Both the position numbers and the translations under genes were made by a program. Shown one piece after another: positions 34,401 to 40,844 of a stretch of DNA of 46,837 bases. The stretch spans positions 1-46,837 of the forward strand of contig JABCYW010000039.1 in the NCBI GenBank assembly GCA_013289985.1. Reading direction: 5' to 3'. Position 1 is the first letter of the stretch. Every line of letters begins with the position of its first letter. Under the pieces are notes generated by a model. That model was not told the origin of the DNA, made no database searches, and saw only the letters and a program-made list of their open reading frames with translations. The DNA comes from Betaproteobacteria bacterium. GTDB taxonomy: Bacteria > Pseudomonadota > Gammaproteobacteria > Burkholderiales > Burkholderiaceae_C.

Positions 34401-34501
34401 ATCTGCGTCCAGGAGAAGTAGCCGTAGACGAGCAGCCCCAGCGTCAGCACCCACACCAGCAGGCGGCGCCGGAAGCACAGCTCGATGAACTGGTTAATCA
34501 T
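31406..34501 (-). CDS. czcA: CzcA-type heavy-metal efflux RND pump
   Basis: This 1031-aa inner-membrane pump has the RND layout: TM1 (13-30), a large periplasmic loop, helices 2-6 from about residue 335, a second periplasmic loop, and a C-terminal helix bundle. The helix-4 motif reads DFGIIVDGAIVVTE (393-406), which contains the proton-relay Asp residues and matches the divalent Zn/Co/Cd/Ni class (DFGxxVDG) rather than the CusA Cu/Ag class. It exports metal cations, taking substrate from periplasm or cytoplasm with proton antiport. The ATG at 34501 overlaps the adaptor stop by 8 bp and the outer-membrane gene follows after 5 bp. Exact metal is not decided, but the CadR-like regulator favours Cd/Zn. 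Confidence 0.93.
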   Translation of the reverse strand: MINQFIELCFRRRLLVWVLTLGLLVYGYFSWTQMTVEAYPDISDVTVQVTTQVPGLAAEEIEQQVTTPLERALANTPGLVTMRSSSTFALSLITLVFKDGTDDYFARQRVNERIAQVTMPAGVQPGLDPVSSPVGEIYRYTLESDTKNLMELSEIQRWLVIPAFRQVAGIADVNNFGGFTKEFQVELDPRALDHYGLALDDVVTAINNGSQNAGGGRIARGEQSYVVRGIGQAHGLDDLGAIAVATSAGVPVQLRDLGKLQIGHQEREGILGKDANPDTIEGIVLLLKGQNPSKVLEGVHAKVDELQKRLAPLGVRIAPYIDRDQLVKLTVEKVTHTVLEGVGLVCIVLILFLGSPRSAFVAATAIPLALVAVFIAMNLLHMPANLFSLGAIDFGIIVDGAIVVTEAMLRRREENPERALDADDVLETTGQVARPIFFATLIIVCAYFPLFAFERAEGKLFSPMAFTVGFALFGALLGCMALIPGLAFVALRKPRKVFHNKPLLWLTERYRGGLGWLLLRTPVVYVASALVLAAVVLLGATTGREFLPDLDEGALWLQVQLPTGLSMDKASEMAGELRRTLHEFPEISYVVTQLGRSDDGTDPWTPSHMEVPVGLKPYADWPGHESKAEFVRRLNARLQRLPGFDVGISQPIIDGVNDAIGGAHSPLVLRVYGEDIVDDRRIAQQVVDILRTIRGTASASLFQEPPIPQLVVKIDRAAAGRVGVPVSDIATLIQTGLGGAAVTTMYVGDRQYAVTARFPRSAKGTLQDIGALTVTAPGGARIPLSQLADLRYKTGESTISHELNERQITVRVDNRGRDLTSYLAEAQRRIDAEIKVDSTKHRLEWAGQFENERRAQARLVFILGLVFAMMAVLLFFQFGNVRQTLLVLGVVPMATLGGLVALRLTGETLNVATAVGFIALFGVSVQNGIIMVANFRRVRGEGIALDESILRAASERLRPVLMTATVASIGMLPAALATGVGTDVQRGVATVVVSGLIVSTLLTLLVLPVLYFAIERHFENRTADRQLRRTR

Positions 34502-35606
34502 TCAGCAGCACCCCGCCGCGGGTCACCACGCGGTCGCCGCGCTTCAGGCCGGACACCACGCGCACGGCCTGGTCGTCCTCGGCGCCGATCTCCACGACGC
34601 GGCGCACGAACGTCCACGGCGCGACCTCGACGAGCACGGTGGTGCTGTCGTTGTTCATCAGCAGCGCGGACGGCGGCACGGTGACGCCGCCGGCGTCCGG
34701 CACCGCGAAGGTGGCCGTGGCGAACATGTTCGGCCGCAGGCGGCCATCCGCGTTGTCGAAGGGAATGCGCACCTTCGCGCGGCGCGTGTCGGGCTCGAGC
34801 ACCGGACTCGCGCGCAGCGACTTGCCGTGCAGCGTCACGCCGGGCAACGCGACCAGCGTCACGTCGACCGTGGCGCCGGCCGACAGCGCGCCCAGCGCCT
34901 GTTCCGGCACCTGGGCGGTGACGAAGACGCGGTCGAGGCCGGACACGGTCATGATGGGCGCCGTCGCGTCGTTGAGGAACGCGCCGACGCCCGCGGTGAG
35001 CGCCGTCACCGTGCCGGAGACCGGTGCCAGCACGACCAGCGCGCGGGTACGCGGATCGATCTTCGCGCCGCCGGACAGCGTCGCGACGCGGTCGCGGGCG
35101 CGCCTGTCCTCGGCGGCGGCGTCGCGCTGGGCGGCCTCGGCGGCCTCCATGTCCTTGCCGGCGTTCGCGCCCAGCGCCTGCACGCCGCGTGCGCGCTGCA
35201 GCGCGTGCTCGGCGAGGGCCAGCGCGTCCGCGGCCTTTTCAGCTTCGGCCATCGCCTGGCCGAAGTCCGGCGAGCTGACCGTGGCGAGCGGCTGGCCGCG
35301 ACGCACCGTGTCGCCCAGGCCCACATGCAGCGCCAGCAGGCGGCCGGTGAGCGGCGGCGCGACCGCGACCACGCGCGCGGGGTCGGCCTCGACCACCGCC
35401 GGCACCGACAGCGCATGCCGGCCGGCCTGCTCGCCCACCGCCGTCACCTGGAGACGCTGGCGCAACGGCGAATCCGCGGGGACGGCGATGCGGCCCGACT
35501 GCACGACGAACATCGGCCCGGGCTCGGCGGGCGCCGCCCACGCGGACGTCGACAGGGCGGCCGACAGCAGCAGGCCGGCCAGGCGATGGGAGATGTTGTT
35601 CTTCAT
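34494..35606 (-). CDS. Periplasmic adaptor of the metal-efflux RND pump (CzcB-like)
   Basis: The 370-aa product has a signal peptide (MKNNISHRLAGLLLSAALST, cleaved near AWA), a barrel region, a lipoyl half (PPLTGRLLALHVGLGDTVRRGQPLATV), a short Ala-rich helical hairpin (about 120-170), a second lipoyl half (VLAPVSGTVTALTAGVGAFL) and the C-terminal VSGLKRGDRVVTRGGVLLND. It is the membrane-fusion partner linking pump and outer-membrane duct. The ATG at 35606 is chosen because the promoter at 35674-35704 would start transcription near 35667, giving a leader of about 60 bases. It is first gene of the operon adaptor-pump-outer-membrane factor-RidA. Confidence 0.9.
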   Translation of the reverse strand: MKNNISHRLAGLLLSAALSTSAWAAPAEPGPMFVVQSGRIAVPADSPLRQRLQVTAVGEQAGRHALSVPAVVEADPARVVAVAPPLTGRLLALHVGLGDTVRRGQPLATVSSPDFGQAMAEAEKAADALALAEHALQRARGVQALGANAGKDMEAAEAAQRDAAAEDRRARDRVATLSGGAKIDPRTRALVVLAPVSGTVTALTAGVGAFLNDATAPIMTVSGLDRVFVTAQVPEQALGALSAGATVDVTLVALPGVTLHGKSLRASPVLEPDTRRAKVRIPFDNADGRLRPNMFATATFAVPDAGGVTVPPSALLMNNDSTTVLVEVAPWTFVRRVVEIGAEDDQAVRVVSGLKRGDRVVTRGGVLLND

Positions 35607-35673
35607 GCGTTCGCGCTCATTTTTCGAGGAATGTCCTGCCGTCCGCATGCACGCCGGCGACGGTACGGGCAGA

Positions 35674-35704
35674 ATTGTCGAATCTGTACCTGCTACAGAG
35701 TCAA
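35674..35704 (-). promoter_or_regulatory. MerR-type promoter/operator of the metal-efflux operon
   Basis: On the minus strand: -35 TTGACT (35699-35704), a 19-bp spacer and -10 GACAAT (35674-35679). The spacer contains the dyad CTGTA-GCAGG-TACAG (35684-35698). The overlong spacer with an internal dyad is the classic arrangement that a metal-bound MerR-family protein untwists to activate transcription. Confidence 0.88.
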
Positions 35705-35752
35705 GCCGGGGCCTTCGCCAACCTGAAGCTACCCTTGAAAGGTGTCGCCAAC

Positions 35753-36217
35753 ATGAAAATCGGTGAGCTGTCGGCCGCCACCAACACGCCCGTGGAGACG
35801 ATCCGCTACTACGAGCGCGAGCGCCTGCTGCCGGCGCCGGCGCGCACGGAGGGCAACTTCCGCGTCTACGGCGACGGCCACGTCGGCCGCCTCGGCTTCA
35901 TCCGCGCGTGCCGCGCGCTGGACATGAACCTCGAGGAGATCCGCGTGCTGCTGCGCTTCCGCGACGGCAGCCACGAGGACTGCAGCGAGGTGAACGCCTT
36001 GCTGGACGAGCACGTGGAGCACGTCGAGGAGCGGATACGCGAGCTGCGGGCGCTGTCGAAGGACCTGCGGGCGCTGCGGGAGCAGTGCCGGGAGGTCAGC
36101 GCGGCGGATCAGTGCGGGATCATGAAGGGGCTGGATCGCGGGGGCTTCGAGGCGGGGCAGAGGTCGCAGTCGCATGTGGCGCATCTGCATGGGAAGCCGG
36201 GGCGCAAGGGGACGTGA
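35753..36217 (+). CDS. cadR: MerR-family metal-responsive regulator, CadR/PbrR type
   Basis: The 154-aa protein begins MKIGELSAATNTPVETIRYYERERLLP (HTH and the RYYE wing), has the CadR-like dimerisation helix, and carries Cys77, Cys112 and Cys121. These fit the three-Cys metal site of CadR/PbrR proteins (Cd, Pb, sometimes Zn). The C-terminus has a His-containing segment (SHVAHLHGKPG), also as in CadR. It should bind the dyad at 35684-35698 and activate the divergent efflux operon. The ATG at 35753 has AAAGG about 10 bases upstream; a longer frame from 35675 would begin inside the -10 box and is rejected. Confidence 0.9.
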   Translation: MKIGELSAATNTPVETIRYYERERLLPAPARTEGNFRVYGDGHVGRLGFIRACRALDMNLEEIRVLLRFRDGSHEDCSEVNALLDEHVEHVEERIRELRALSKDLRALREQCREVSAADQCGIMKGLDRGGFEAGQRSQSHVAHLHGKPGRKGT

Positions 36218-36385
36218 CACCGGCACGAGTGCGGGACCTTTGACACTCCTGCCCACAACGTTGTCGCGTCGCAGGCCCCCGGCGCACGTGTTTCTCGCAC
36301 CCTGATCTTCGCCGTCGGCATCGGTATCGACGGCGCGGACAATGGAGTCATCCTGCCGCGCTTCAAGACGACAAAGATTTCCAGC

Positions 36386-36982
36386 ATGCCCAATGCTTCT
36401 CCTGACCAGCACATTCGCACTGACCGAATCTGGAATTGGAATAGCGCGGCCAACGGGTTCACGACACTGCTGCCGGTGAGGGACGAAGACATCTTGACCG
36501 GCGTGTTCACCGCCGATGGCACACCCAAGGCATGGGACACCCGACCTCAGGTCATGCCCGGCATCGAACGGGTCAAGAAGAAGCAACATCCGCTGGGCGA
36601 TCTGAGCTTCGTGATGGGCGCGAGCGTCGTCTTGAACGAGAAGGCCCATGCGGCACTCCGGGGGTTCCTCGATCCGTTCGGTCAGTTCCTGGAGCTCGAC
36701 ATGGTCGACGAGACCGGGATCGGTGGCGGCGACCAGCGGCTGTACTTCTACAACGTCACCAACGTCATCCGGTGCATCGACTTCGATCGCTCGGAAACAG
36801 AGGGCAAGAAGGTCATCAAGCCGGCATTCGTGCCGGACTCCATACCTGCCAGCGCCCAGGTGTTCAAAGACCCATTGCGGAAGAAGATGGACATCTATTT
36901 GAACCAGGCGGCGCACGCAGAGTTGAGCCGTTTGATGACCGAGGCGGGACTTCGTGGATCAACCTTGACGCGGATGTTCTGA
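36386..36982 (+). CDS. Imm11-like (DUF1629) immunity-type protein, orphan
   Basis: The 198-aa product resembles the Imm11/DUF1629 family, many of which are immunity proteins encoded beside polymorphic or T6SS toxins. The match rests on the central strand-rich part (DLSFVMGASVVLNEKAHAAL, LDPFGQFLELDM) and YFYNVTNVIRCIDFDRSE, where the LYFYNVTNVIDCID-like block is typical. The C-terminus is KDPLRKKMDIYLNQAAHAEL. No toxin, Rhs, VgrG or PAAR gene is nearby. The ATG at 36386 follows ATTTCCAGC, with no strong ribosome site. It is the first gene of a lower-G+C patch. Family assignment from memory is moderately sure; a role against an incoming toxin is inference. Confidence 0.65.
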   Translation: MPNASPDQHIRTDRIWNWNSAANGFTTLLPVRDEDILTGVFTADGTPKAWDTRPQVMPGIERVKKKQHPLGDLSFVMGASVVLNEKAHAALRGFLDPFGQFLELDMVDETGIGGGDQRLYFYNVTNVIRCIDFDRSETEGKKVIKPAFVPDSIPASAQVFKDPLRKKMDIYLNQAAHAELSRLMTEAGLRGSTLTRMF

Positions 36983-37019
36983 AACTGCTCGCTCGAGTTC
37001 GACGCTTCAGGAAGACGCC

Positions 37020-37172
37020 ATGACGGCCTCGCTGCCCGGTACGGGCCTGTCCTATGTGTCCACGCGCACTACGGTGCCATCCGTCAGTTCGGTGAGGCCG
37101 AAGACGCGCCCGCTGTTCTGGCTATTGCTAGTCATGGCCGTCGCCGGCACGGCCTACGCCTTGACGCTGTAG
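37020..37172 (+). CDS. Small single-pass membrane protein, 50 aa
   Basis: This short reading frame starts at ATG 37020 with AGGAAG at 37009-37014 and ends at TAG 37170-37172. The product has a Ser/Thr-rich start, a basic RPKTRP and one hydrophobic helix (LFWLLLVMAVAGTAYAL) near the C-terminus, so it should sit in the inner membrane with the N-terminus inside by the positive-inside rule. It lies 37 bp after the Imm11-like gene and could share its transcript. I do not recognise a family. Confidence 0.5.
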   Translation: MTASLPGTGLSYVSTRTTVPSVSSVRPKTRPLFWLLLVMAVAGTAYALTL

Positions 37173-37273
37173 ACGCTAAAAGCCGGTCAAGCTCCTGCGC
37201 CAAGGGCCGTGCCGTCGATTCGGTTCCGAACCCGGCGCTGTATGCTGGGCCAAGATTCCCGTTGGAGAAATCG

Positions 37274-38071
37274 ATGTTCCTGCGCTGGCTTTCGGTCGCC
37301 CTAATCCTTGCAAGTACGAATGCAGCTGCCGTGACACCGTCGACGACGACCCCTCATTCCTCGCTTCCCGCTTCGGCAAGTCGGAGTGTCGTCGCCAACG
37401 ATCGAGGGACTGTGCAACTGCCGTTGGTCGTCAGCGTGAAGGCCATGCCAGAGCCGACACAACAAGAACGTGAGTACAGGGACGCCGAGCGCAGGGAGAA
37501 ATCCGATTCAGATTGGTGGCTAGTCAAACTGACAGGTGCACTCGCTATTGCGACCGTTGCGCTGGCAATCGTCACGGCGTTCTTGTGGGCAGCAACCAGA
37601 CGATTGGTGATTGACGCCAAAGACACATCAAAGATGCAACTGCGTGCCTACGTTTCGGTAGATACCGAACACATGGTGGACTCCAGCGGCAACACGATTC
37701 CAAATCGCCATGGCTTCCTGATAAAGAACCATGGGAACACGCCAGCGCATGACCTAGAGCATTGGACATTGATCGGTGTTTCTGATTTTCCGCTTAAGCA
37801 CAAGCTTGAAGCTCCCGACGAAAATCGCTTGATCGTCAAGACTGTCGTGCATCCAGGGAACGATCGATTGGTCATCACCGACTTGGCTTTGCTGTCGGAG
37901 GAAATGACCGCAATTGAAGCTGGAACACATGCTTGGTACGCATGGGGCTGCGCTCGGTACTTCGATGTCTTCGGCGAGCCTCACTCGACGAATTTCTGCT
38001 TCTTCGTAGACAAGGATGCGTTGGCTCTCCAGCGTTGGGCCCACTACAAAGATGGCAACGAGGCTACATAG
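37274..38071 (+). CDS. Hypothetical membrane-anchored protein, 265 aa
   Basis: I do not recognise a named family. The ATG at 37274 has GGAGA at 37264-37268. The product starts with a probable signal peptide (MFLRWLSVALILASTNAAAV), then a linker with a charged stretch (QQEREYRDAERREKSDSD), one membrane helix (LVKLTGALAIATVALAIVTAFLW, about residues 90-112), and a C-terminal domain of beta character with LRAYVSV and FLIKNHGNTPAHDLEHW. The latter phrase is typical of many uncharacterised bacterial membrane proteins with an N-terminal helix pair. Base composition is clearly lower in G+C than the flanks. It is convergent with the DUF5677 gene (15 bp between stops). Confidence 0.65.
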   Translation: MFLRWLSVALILASTNAAAVTPSTTTPHSSLPASASRSVVANDRGTVQLPLVVSVKAMPEPTQQEREYRDAERREKSDSDWWLVKLTGALAIATVALAIVTAFLWAATRRLVIDAKDTSKMQLRAYVSVDTEHMVDSSGNTIPNRHGFLIKNHGNTPAHDLEHWTLIGVSDFPLKHKLEAPDENRLIVKTVVHPGNDRLVITDLALLSEEMTAIEAGTHAWYAWGCARYFDVFGEPHSTNFCFFVDKDALALQRWAHYKDGNEAT

Positions 38072-38086
38072 CCGAAACCACCGCAG

Positions 38087-38803
38087 CTATGCATTCAACT
38101 TCGTCCACGCTGTGTCGATGGCGTCCAACTGCGCACGCAACTGAGCGTCACGGGAATCGCTGAACTTGGGCAACTGTTCCACGGCCTGACAAAATATCGC
38201 AAGCGCCATCGCGATCATCGACTTTGTCGTCTGTTCCGGCGCCGCGCGGTGGTAGCTCAACTCGAACTTGCCCGCATGTCGCGACAGAAGGGTTGTCAGC
38301 TGTCCGTGGCTGAAGCTACAGAGCACTCGATAGCTCACGTAGTTCTCGGCCATCCCTGCCAACTTGAACTTCTCAATGGCGTTCAGCTTCGACAGCCCCT
38401 TCGCCTTCAGTTCATCAACCACGGGCTGGGCTTTGTCGCCCCACAACTTCAAGGTCTTGAGCGACTCCGCTGTCATGCCGTCTACCTTGGCGTAGTCGCT
38501 GAACAGCGCGACGTTGCTCCGTGCATCGTCGAATCGAATCTGATCGACGTAGTTGGGATCGTTGACCAAGTTTCGGAGGTCAGCCAGCGCCTCCAACATC
38601 GAGCGAATCAGGATCGGCGCGTGAGACGAGAAGCCGCCCTCGAACAGATGAAGCGCCGCCCCGAACTGTTCCCCAATCGTGAGGCAGAGGGTCGCCGCGA
38701 CCCGCGCCTCGCCGAGGTCGGTCACGTTCGCTGCGAGCAAGAAGGCGTCGAGGGCGCGCTTCGCTCGCTGCGCCTCACCAAGCATCGCGGGTATGTCTGC
38801 CAT
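38087..38803 (-). CDS. DUF5677-like protein
   Basis: The 238-aa product is mostly alpha-helical. It shows the features of the DUF5677 group: a GEQFGAALHLFEGGFSSHAPILIRSMLEALADLRNLV helix pair (key parts SHAPILIRSMLEA, DLRNL) and a C-terminal YRVLCSFSHGQLTTLL, where an R-S-E/H-S-H pattern recalls AbiV- and HEPN-like helical proteins. Such proteins occur in genomic islands; no function is established. There is no membrane segment. ATG 38803 lacks a strong ribosome site. G+C is lower than the chromosome around it. Confidence 0.6.
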   Translation of the reverse strand: MADIPAMLGEAQRAKRALDAFLLAANVTDLGEARVAATLCLTIGEQFGAALHLFEGGFSSHAPILIRSMLEALADLRNLVNDPNYVDQIRFDDARSNVALFSDYAKVDGMTAESLKTLKLWGDKAQPVVDELKAKGLSKLNAIEKFKLAGMAENYVSYRVLCSFSHGQLTTLLSRHAGKFELSYHRAAPEQTTKSMIAMALAIFCQAVEQLPKFSDSRDAQLRAQLDAIDTAWTKLNA

Positions 38804-39015
38804 CGGGGCGCCTCGCCAACGGACACGAACACGGGATCGCCCGGCATTGGGACGTCCCGCTCAGTCACGGTTGACAGCATAGCGCTCGACAGTGGGCCGG
38901 TCTCGGCGCCCTCAGGGGTGCCGCTCACCTGCCCGCCCCACGCCATCACGACACGTCGATTCGTCGCGTGAAAGCGATGTTTCCGAAACGGTGGGTTGCG
39001 AGGTGGGTAGAAATG

Positions 39016-39037
39016 AAAAACGCGCCTCTAGGGCGCG
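39016..39037 (-). terminator. Intrinsic terminator of tRNA-Ser
   Basis: On the minus strand CGCGCC-CTAGA-GGCGCG is followed by TTTTT (stem 39021-39037, T-run complement 39016-39020). It lies 15 bp past the CCA end of the tRNA gene. Confidence 0.85.
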
Positions 39038-39051
39038 TCTTTACTCACTTA

Positions 39052-39140
<89 letters not shown>

Positions 39141-39236
39141 AGGATTCGGCTGCCGCTGTGGTCTTATTAGCGGAGTCCGTGACTCTAACACGGAACAAGA
39201 GGGCTCGGCAAGTTCCGCTGCATGACCGGCTCATTT

Positions 39237-39797
39237 TCAGCCGCCGAAACGCAGGAACGTCACCCTCAGCTTCCCGTTCACCACCTTCACGTCGCGCACC
39301 GCGAGCTTGGCGAGCGCGGCGCGGGCGCTGTCGCCCTTGAGCGAGTAGACAGGGTGGCCTTCCAGCGCGCGGCGCAGCACGGCGGGGCCGCGTACCTGCA
39401 CCACCTGCACGAACTCGGGCGGGAAGCCGGTGAGGGAGAAGTTGTCGACCTGCACCTCGTCCAGGAAGAAGTCGCCCTGGTAGCGCACGTAGCGCAGCAC
39501 GCCGCTGAAGGCCACCTTGCCGGGCATCTCGCGGTGGCCCAGCGTCACCAGCACGTCGGCGGACAGGCCGATGCGCGGCGAGCCCTCCGCCAGCGTCACC
39601 ACGGGCGCGCTCAGCGTGACGCAGGCCACGCCCAACGCGCAGGTCTTCTGCGGGAAGCGCTCGTCCAGGCGTTGCTGCAGCTGCGCCTGGTCGATGTCGA
39701 TGAAGCCCTCGGGCACGAATGCCACGACGGCCCACCAGCCCACCAGTGTGAGCACGGCCGCGATACCGAGTCCGATGGCGACGTGGCGTGCGCTCAT
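39237..39797 (-). CDS. DUF1439 (YceB-like) protein
   Basis: The 186-aa product has one N-terminal membrane helix (IGLGIAAVLTLVGWWAVVAF, residues about 7-26), then a DUF1439-type domain: IDIDQAQLQQRLDERFP, VTLAEGSPRIGLSADVLVTL, VAFSGVLRYVRYQGDFFLDE and a C-terminal ARAALAKLAVRDVKVVNGKLRVTF. Members such as E. coli YceB are envelope lipoproteins of unknown role; here the lipobox Cys is absent, so it would stay anchored by its helix. ATG 39797 overlaps the stop of the preceding membrane-protein gene (ATGA), implying coupled translation. Confidence 0.75.
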   Translation of the reverse strand: MSARHVAIGLGIAAVLTLVGWWAVVAFVPEGFIDIDQAQLQQRLDERFPQKTCALGVACVTLSAPVVTLAEGSPRIGLSADVLVTLGHREMPGKVAFSGVLRYVRYQGDFFLDEVQVDNFSLTGFPPEFVQVVQVRGPAVLRRALEGHPVYSLKGDSARAALAKLAVRDVKVVNGKLRVTFLRFGG

Positions 39798-40309
39798 GAA
39801 GCCGTCGTGTCCGCCGGCGGCTCGGAGGGCTGGTCCAGCCGGCGGTTCTGCGCGACGCCGTACTTCACGCCCAGCAGGTTGCAGGCGACACCGCAGACGA
39901 GGAGCAGCAGCAGGAAACCGGTGGTCAGGCGGTCGGCATCCGCCATCAGCAGGCCCATCAGGGCCGTGCAGCCGGCCATCACGGCGCCGAGCCTGAACTC
40001 GTTGCGGCGCGCGATCCGCGCACAGACGTAGCCCGCGGCCACGGAGATCAGCGCGCCCAGCAGGATGCCCAGCACCGACAACGGCGACTCGGGCGGCATG
40101 CTTCGCACGAGGTCGTCGATCTCCGTGTTGGTCATGCCGGGCGTGCCGGCCTGGGCCACGTACAGGGACGTGAGGACGATGTTGAGCAGCGTCGAGCCGC
40201 AGACGTCGATGCCGATGCCGGCGAGCACCGCCCGCAGCGCCGCGTTGCCGGGCACGGCCGGCGGTGTCCGGGAATCGTCTTCGGGCGGCTTGGCCGGGGT
40301 CATGGGCAT
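39794..40309 (-). CDS. Hypothetical multi-pass membrane protein, 171 aa
   Basis: No family is recognised. A soluble N-terminus rich in Pro and Asp precedes about four membrane helices: ALRAVLAGIGIDVCGSTLL, PLSVLGILLGALISVAAGYV, FRLGAVMAGCTALMGLLM and TTGFLLLLLVCGVACNLLG. There is a polar loop with TNTEIDDLVRSMPPE between the first two. The C-terminal tail is hydrophilic. It is translationally coupled to the DUF1439 gene downstream, suggesting they act together in the inner membrane. Confidence 0.7.
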   Translation of the reverse strand: MPMTPAKPPEDDSRTPPAVPGNAALRAVLAGIGIDVCGSTLLNIVLTSLYVAQAGTPGMTNTEIDDLVRSMPPESPLSVLGILLGALISVAAGYVCARIARRNEFRLGAVMAGCTALMGLLMADADRLTTGFLLLLLVCGVACNLLGVKYGVAQNRRLDQPSEPPADTTAS

Positions 40310-40353
40310 GGGTGGCGGAGATCAGGGGACGCTGCGGGACGACGCCGCCGCCG

Positions 40354-40833
40354 TCACGCCTGCGGATCGTCCCAGTGTGCCGCACGCCGGCGGCGCTCGA
40401 GACGCCAGTTCGTAACTTCCAGTCGCACGCCGTCAGGATCCTCGAAGAACGTGGCGCAGTAGTCGTCCGAGTACTCCGGGTAGAGACGGGCGTCGGTGGC
40501 CGGGATGCCGGAGCCTTGCAATTCCCGCGCCACGGCGTGCACGTCCTCGACGGAGTCCACCCGCAGGCAGAAATGGTGCAGCCCCGGTGCATACGGTTCG
40601 TGCGCACCCTGCACCCGCGCGGGGCGCAGCACGAACCCGAACAGCCGGTTGAAATACTGGATGTGCGGGTCGCCGGCCAGCGTGAACGTGTTCTTGCGGA
40701 AACCCAGCGCGTCGCGCAGCACGCGGTCGTAGAACGGCTCGGAACGGGCCAGGTCGGACACGGTGATGTAGATGTGGTCGATGCCGGTGACTTCGGTCAA
40801 GGCGCTTGCCCCTGGAGATGGACTCGCGCCCAT
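40354..40833 (-). CDS. VOC family protein (glyoxalase-like)
   Basis: The 159-aa product has a clear vicinal-oxygen-chelate pattern. It has GIDHIYITVSDLARSEPFYDRVL (His and D-L-S--FY), then GLHHFCLRVDSVEDVHAVAREL in the second module (its H-H-C-R is a metal-site pattern), then YCATFFEDPDGVRLEVTNW with the Glu ligand. It is likely a metal-dependent lyase or dioxygenase of unknown substrate, cytoplasmic. The chosen ATG at 40833 leaves a short nonconserved leader of about 15 residues, so a later start is possible. It begins 11 bp after the SNF2 gene stop on the same strand. Confidence 0.88.
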   Translation of the reverse strand: MGASPSPGASALTEVTGIDHIYITVSDLARSEPFYDRVLRDALGFRKNTFTLAGDPHIQYFNRLFGFVLRPARVQGAHEPYAPGLHHFCLRVDSVEDVHAVARELQGSGIPATDARLYPEYSDDYCATFFEDPDGVRLEVTNWRLERRRRAAHWDDPQA

Positions 40834-40844
40834 CGTAGCGCGTC

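Noticed and set aside
31451-34684. A 1077-codon plus-strand open frame opposite the CzcA-type pump gene
   Set aside because: It is an antisense shadow; the minus-strand frame has all RND motifs.
35675-35752. Longer start for the CadR-like regulator
   Set aside because: It would begin within the -10 box of the divergent promoter and adds residues before the universally N-terminal MerR helix-turn-helix.
36240-36268. Perfect TTGACA -35 upstream of the Imm11-like gene, with palindrome ACAACGTTGT at 36255-36264
   Set aside because: No acceptable -10 box follows at 16-18 bp (GTCGCG instead), so I do not call a promoter.
36109-36540. 143-codon minus-strand open frame between cadR and the Imm11-like gene
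   Set aside because: It overlaps two better-supported genes in antisense and has no family pattern or ribosome site.
38722-38949. 75-codon minus-strand open frame upstream of the DUF5677 gene
   Set aside because: It overlaps the start of DUF5677 in another frame and shows no ribosome site or family pattern.
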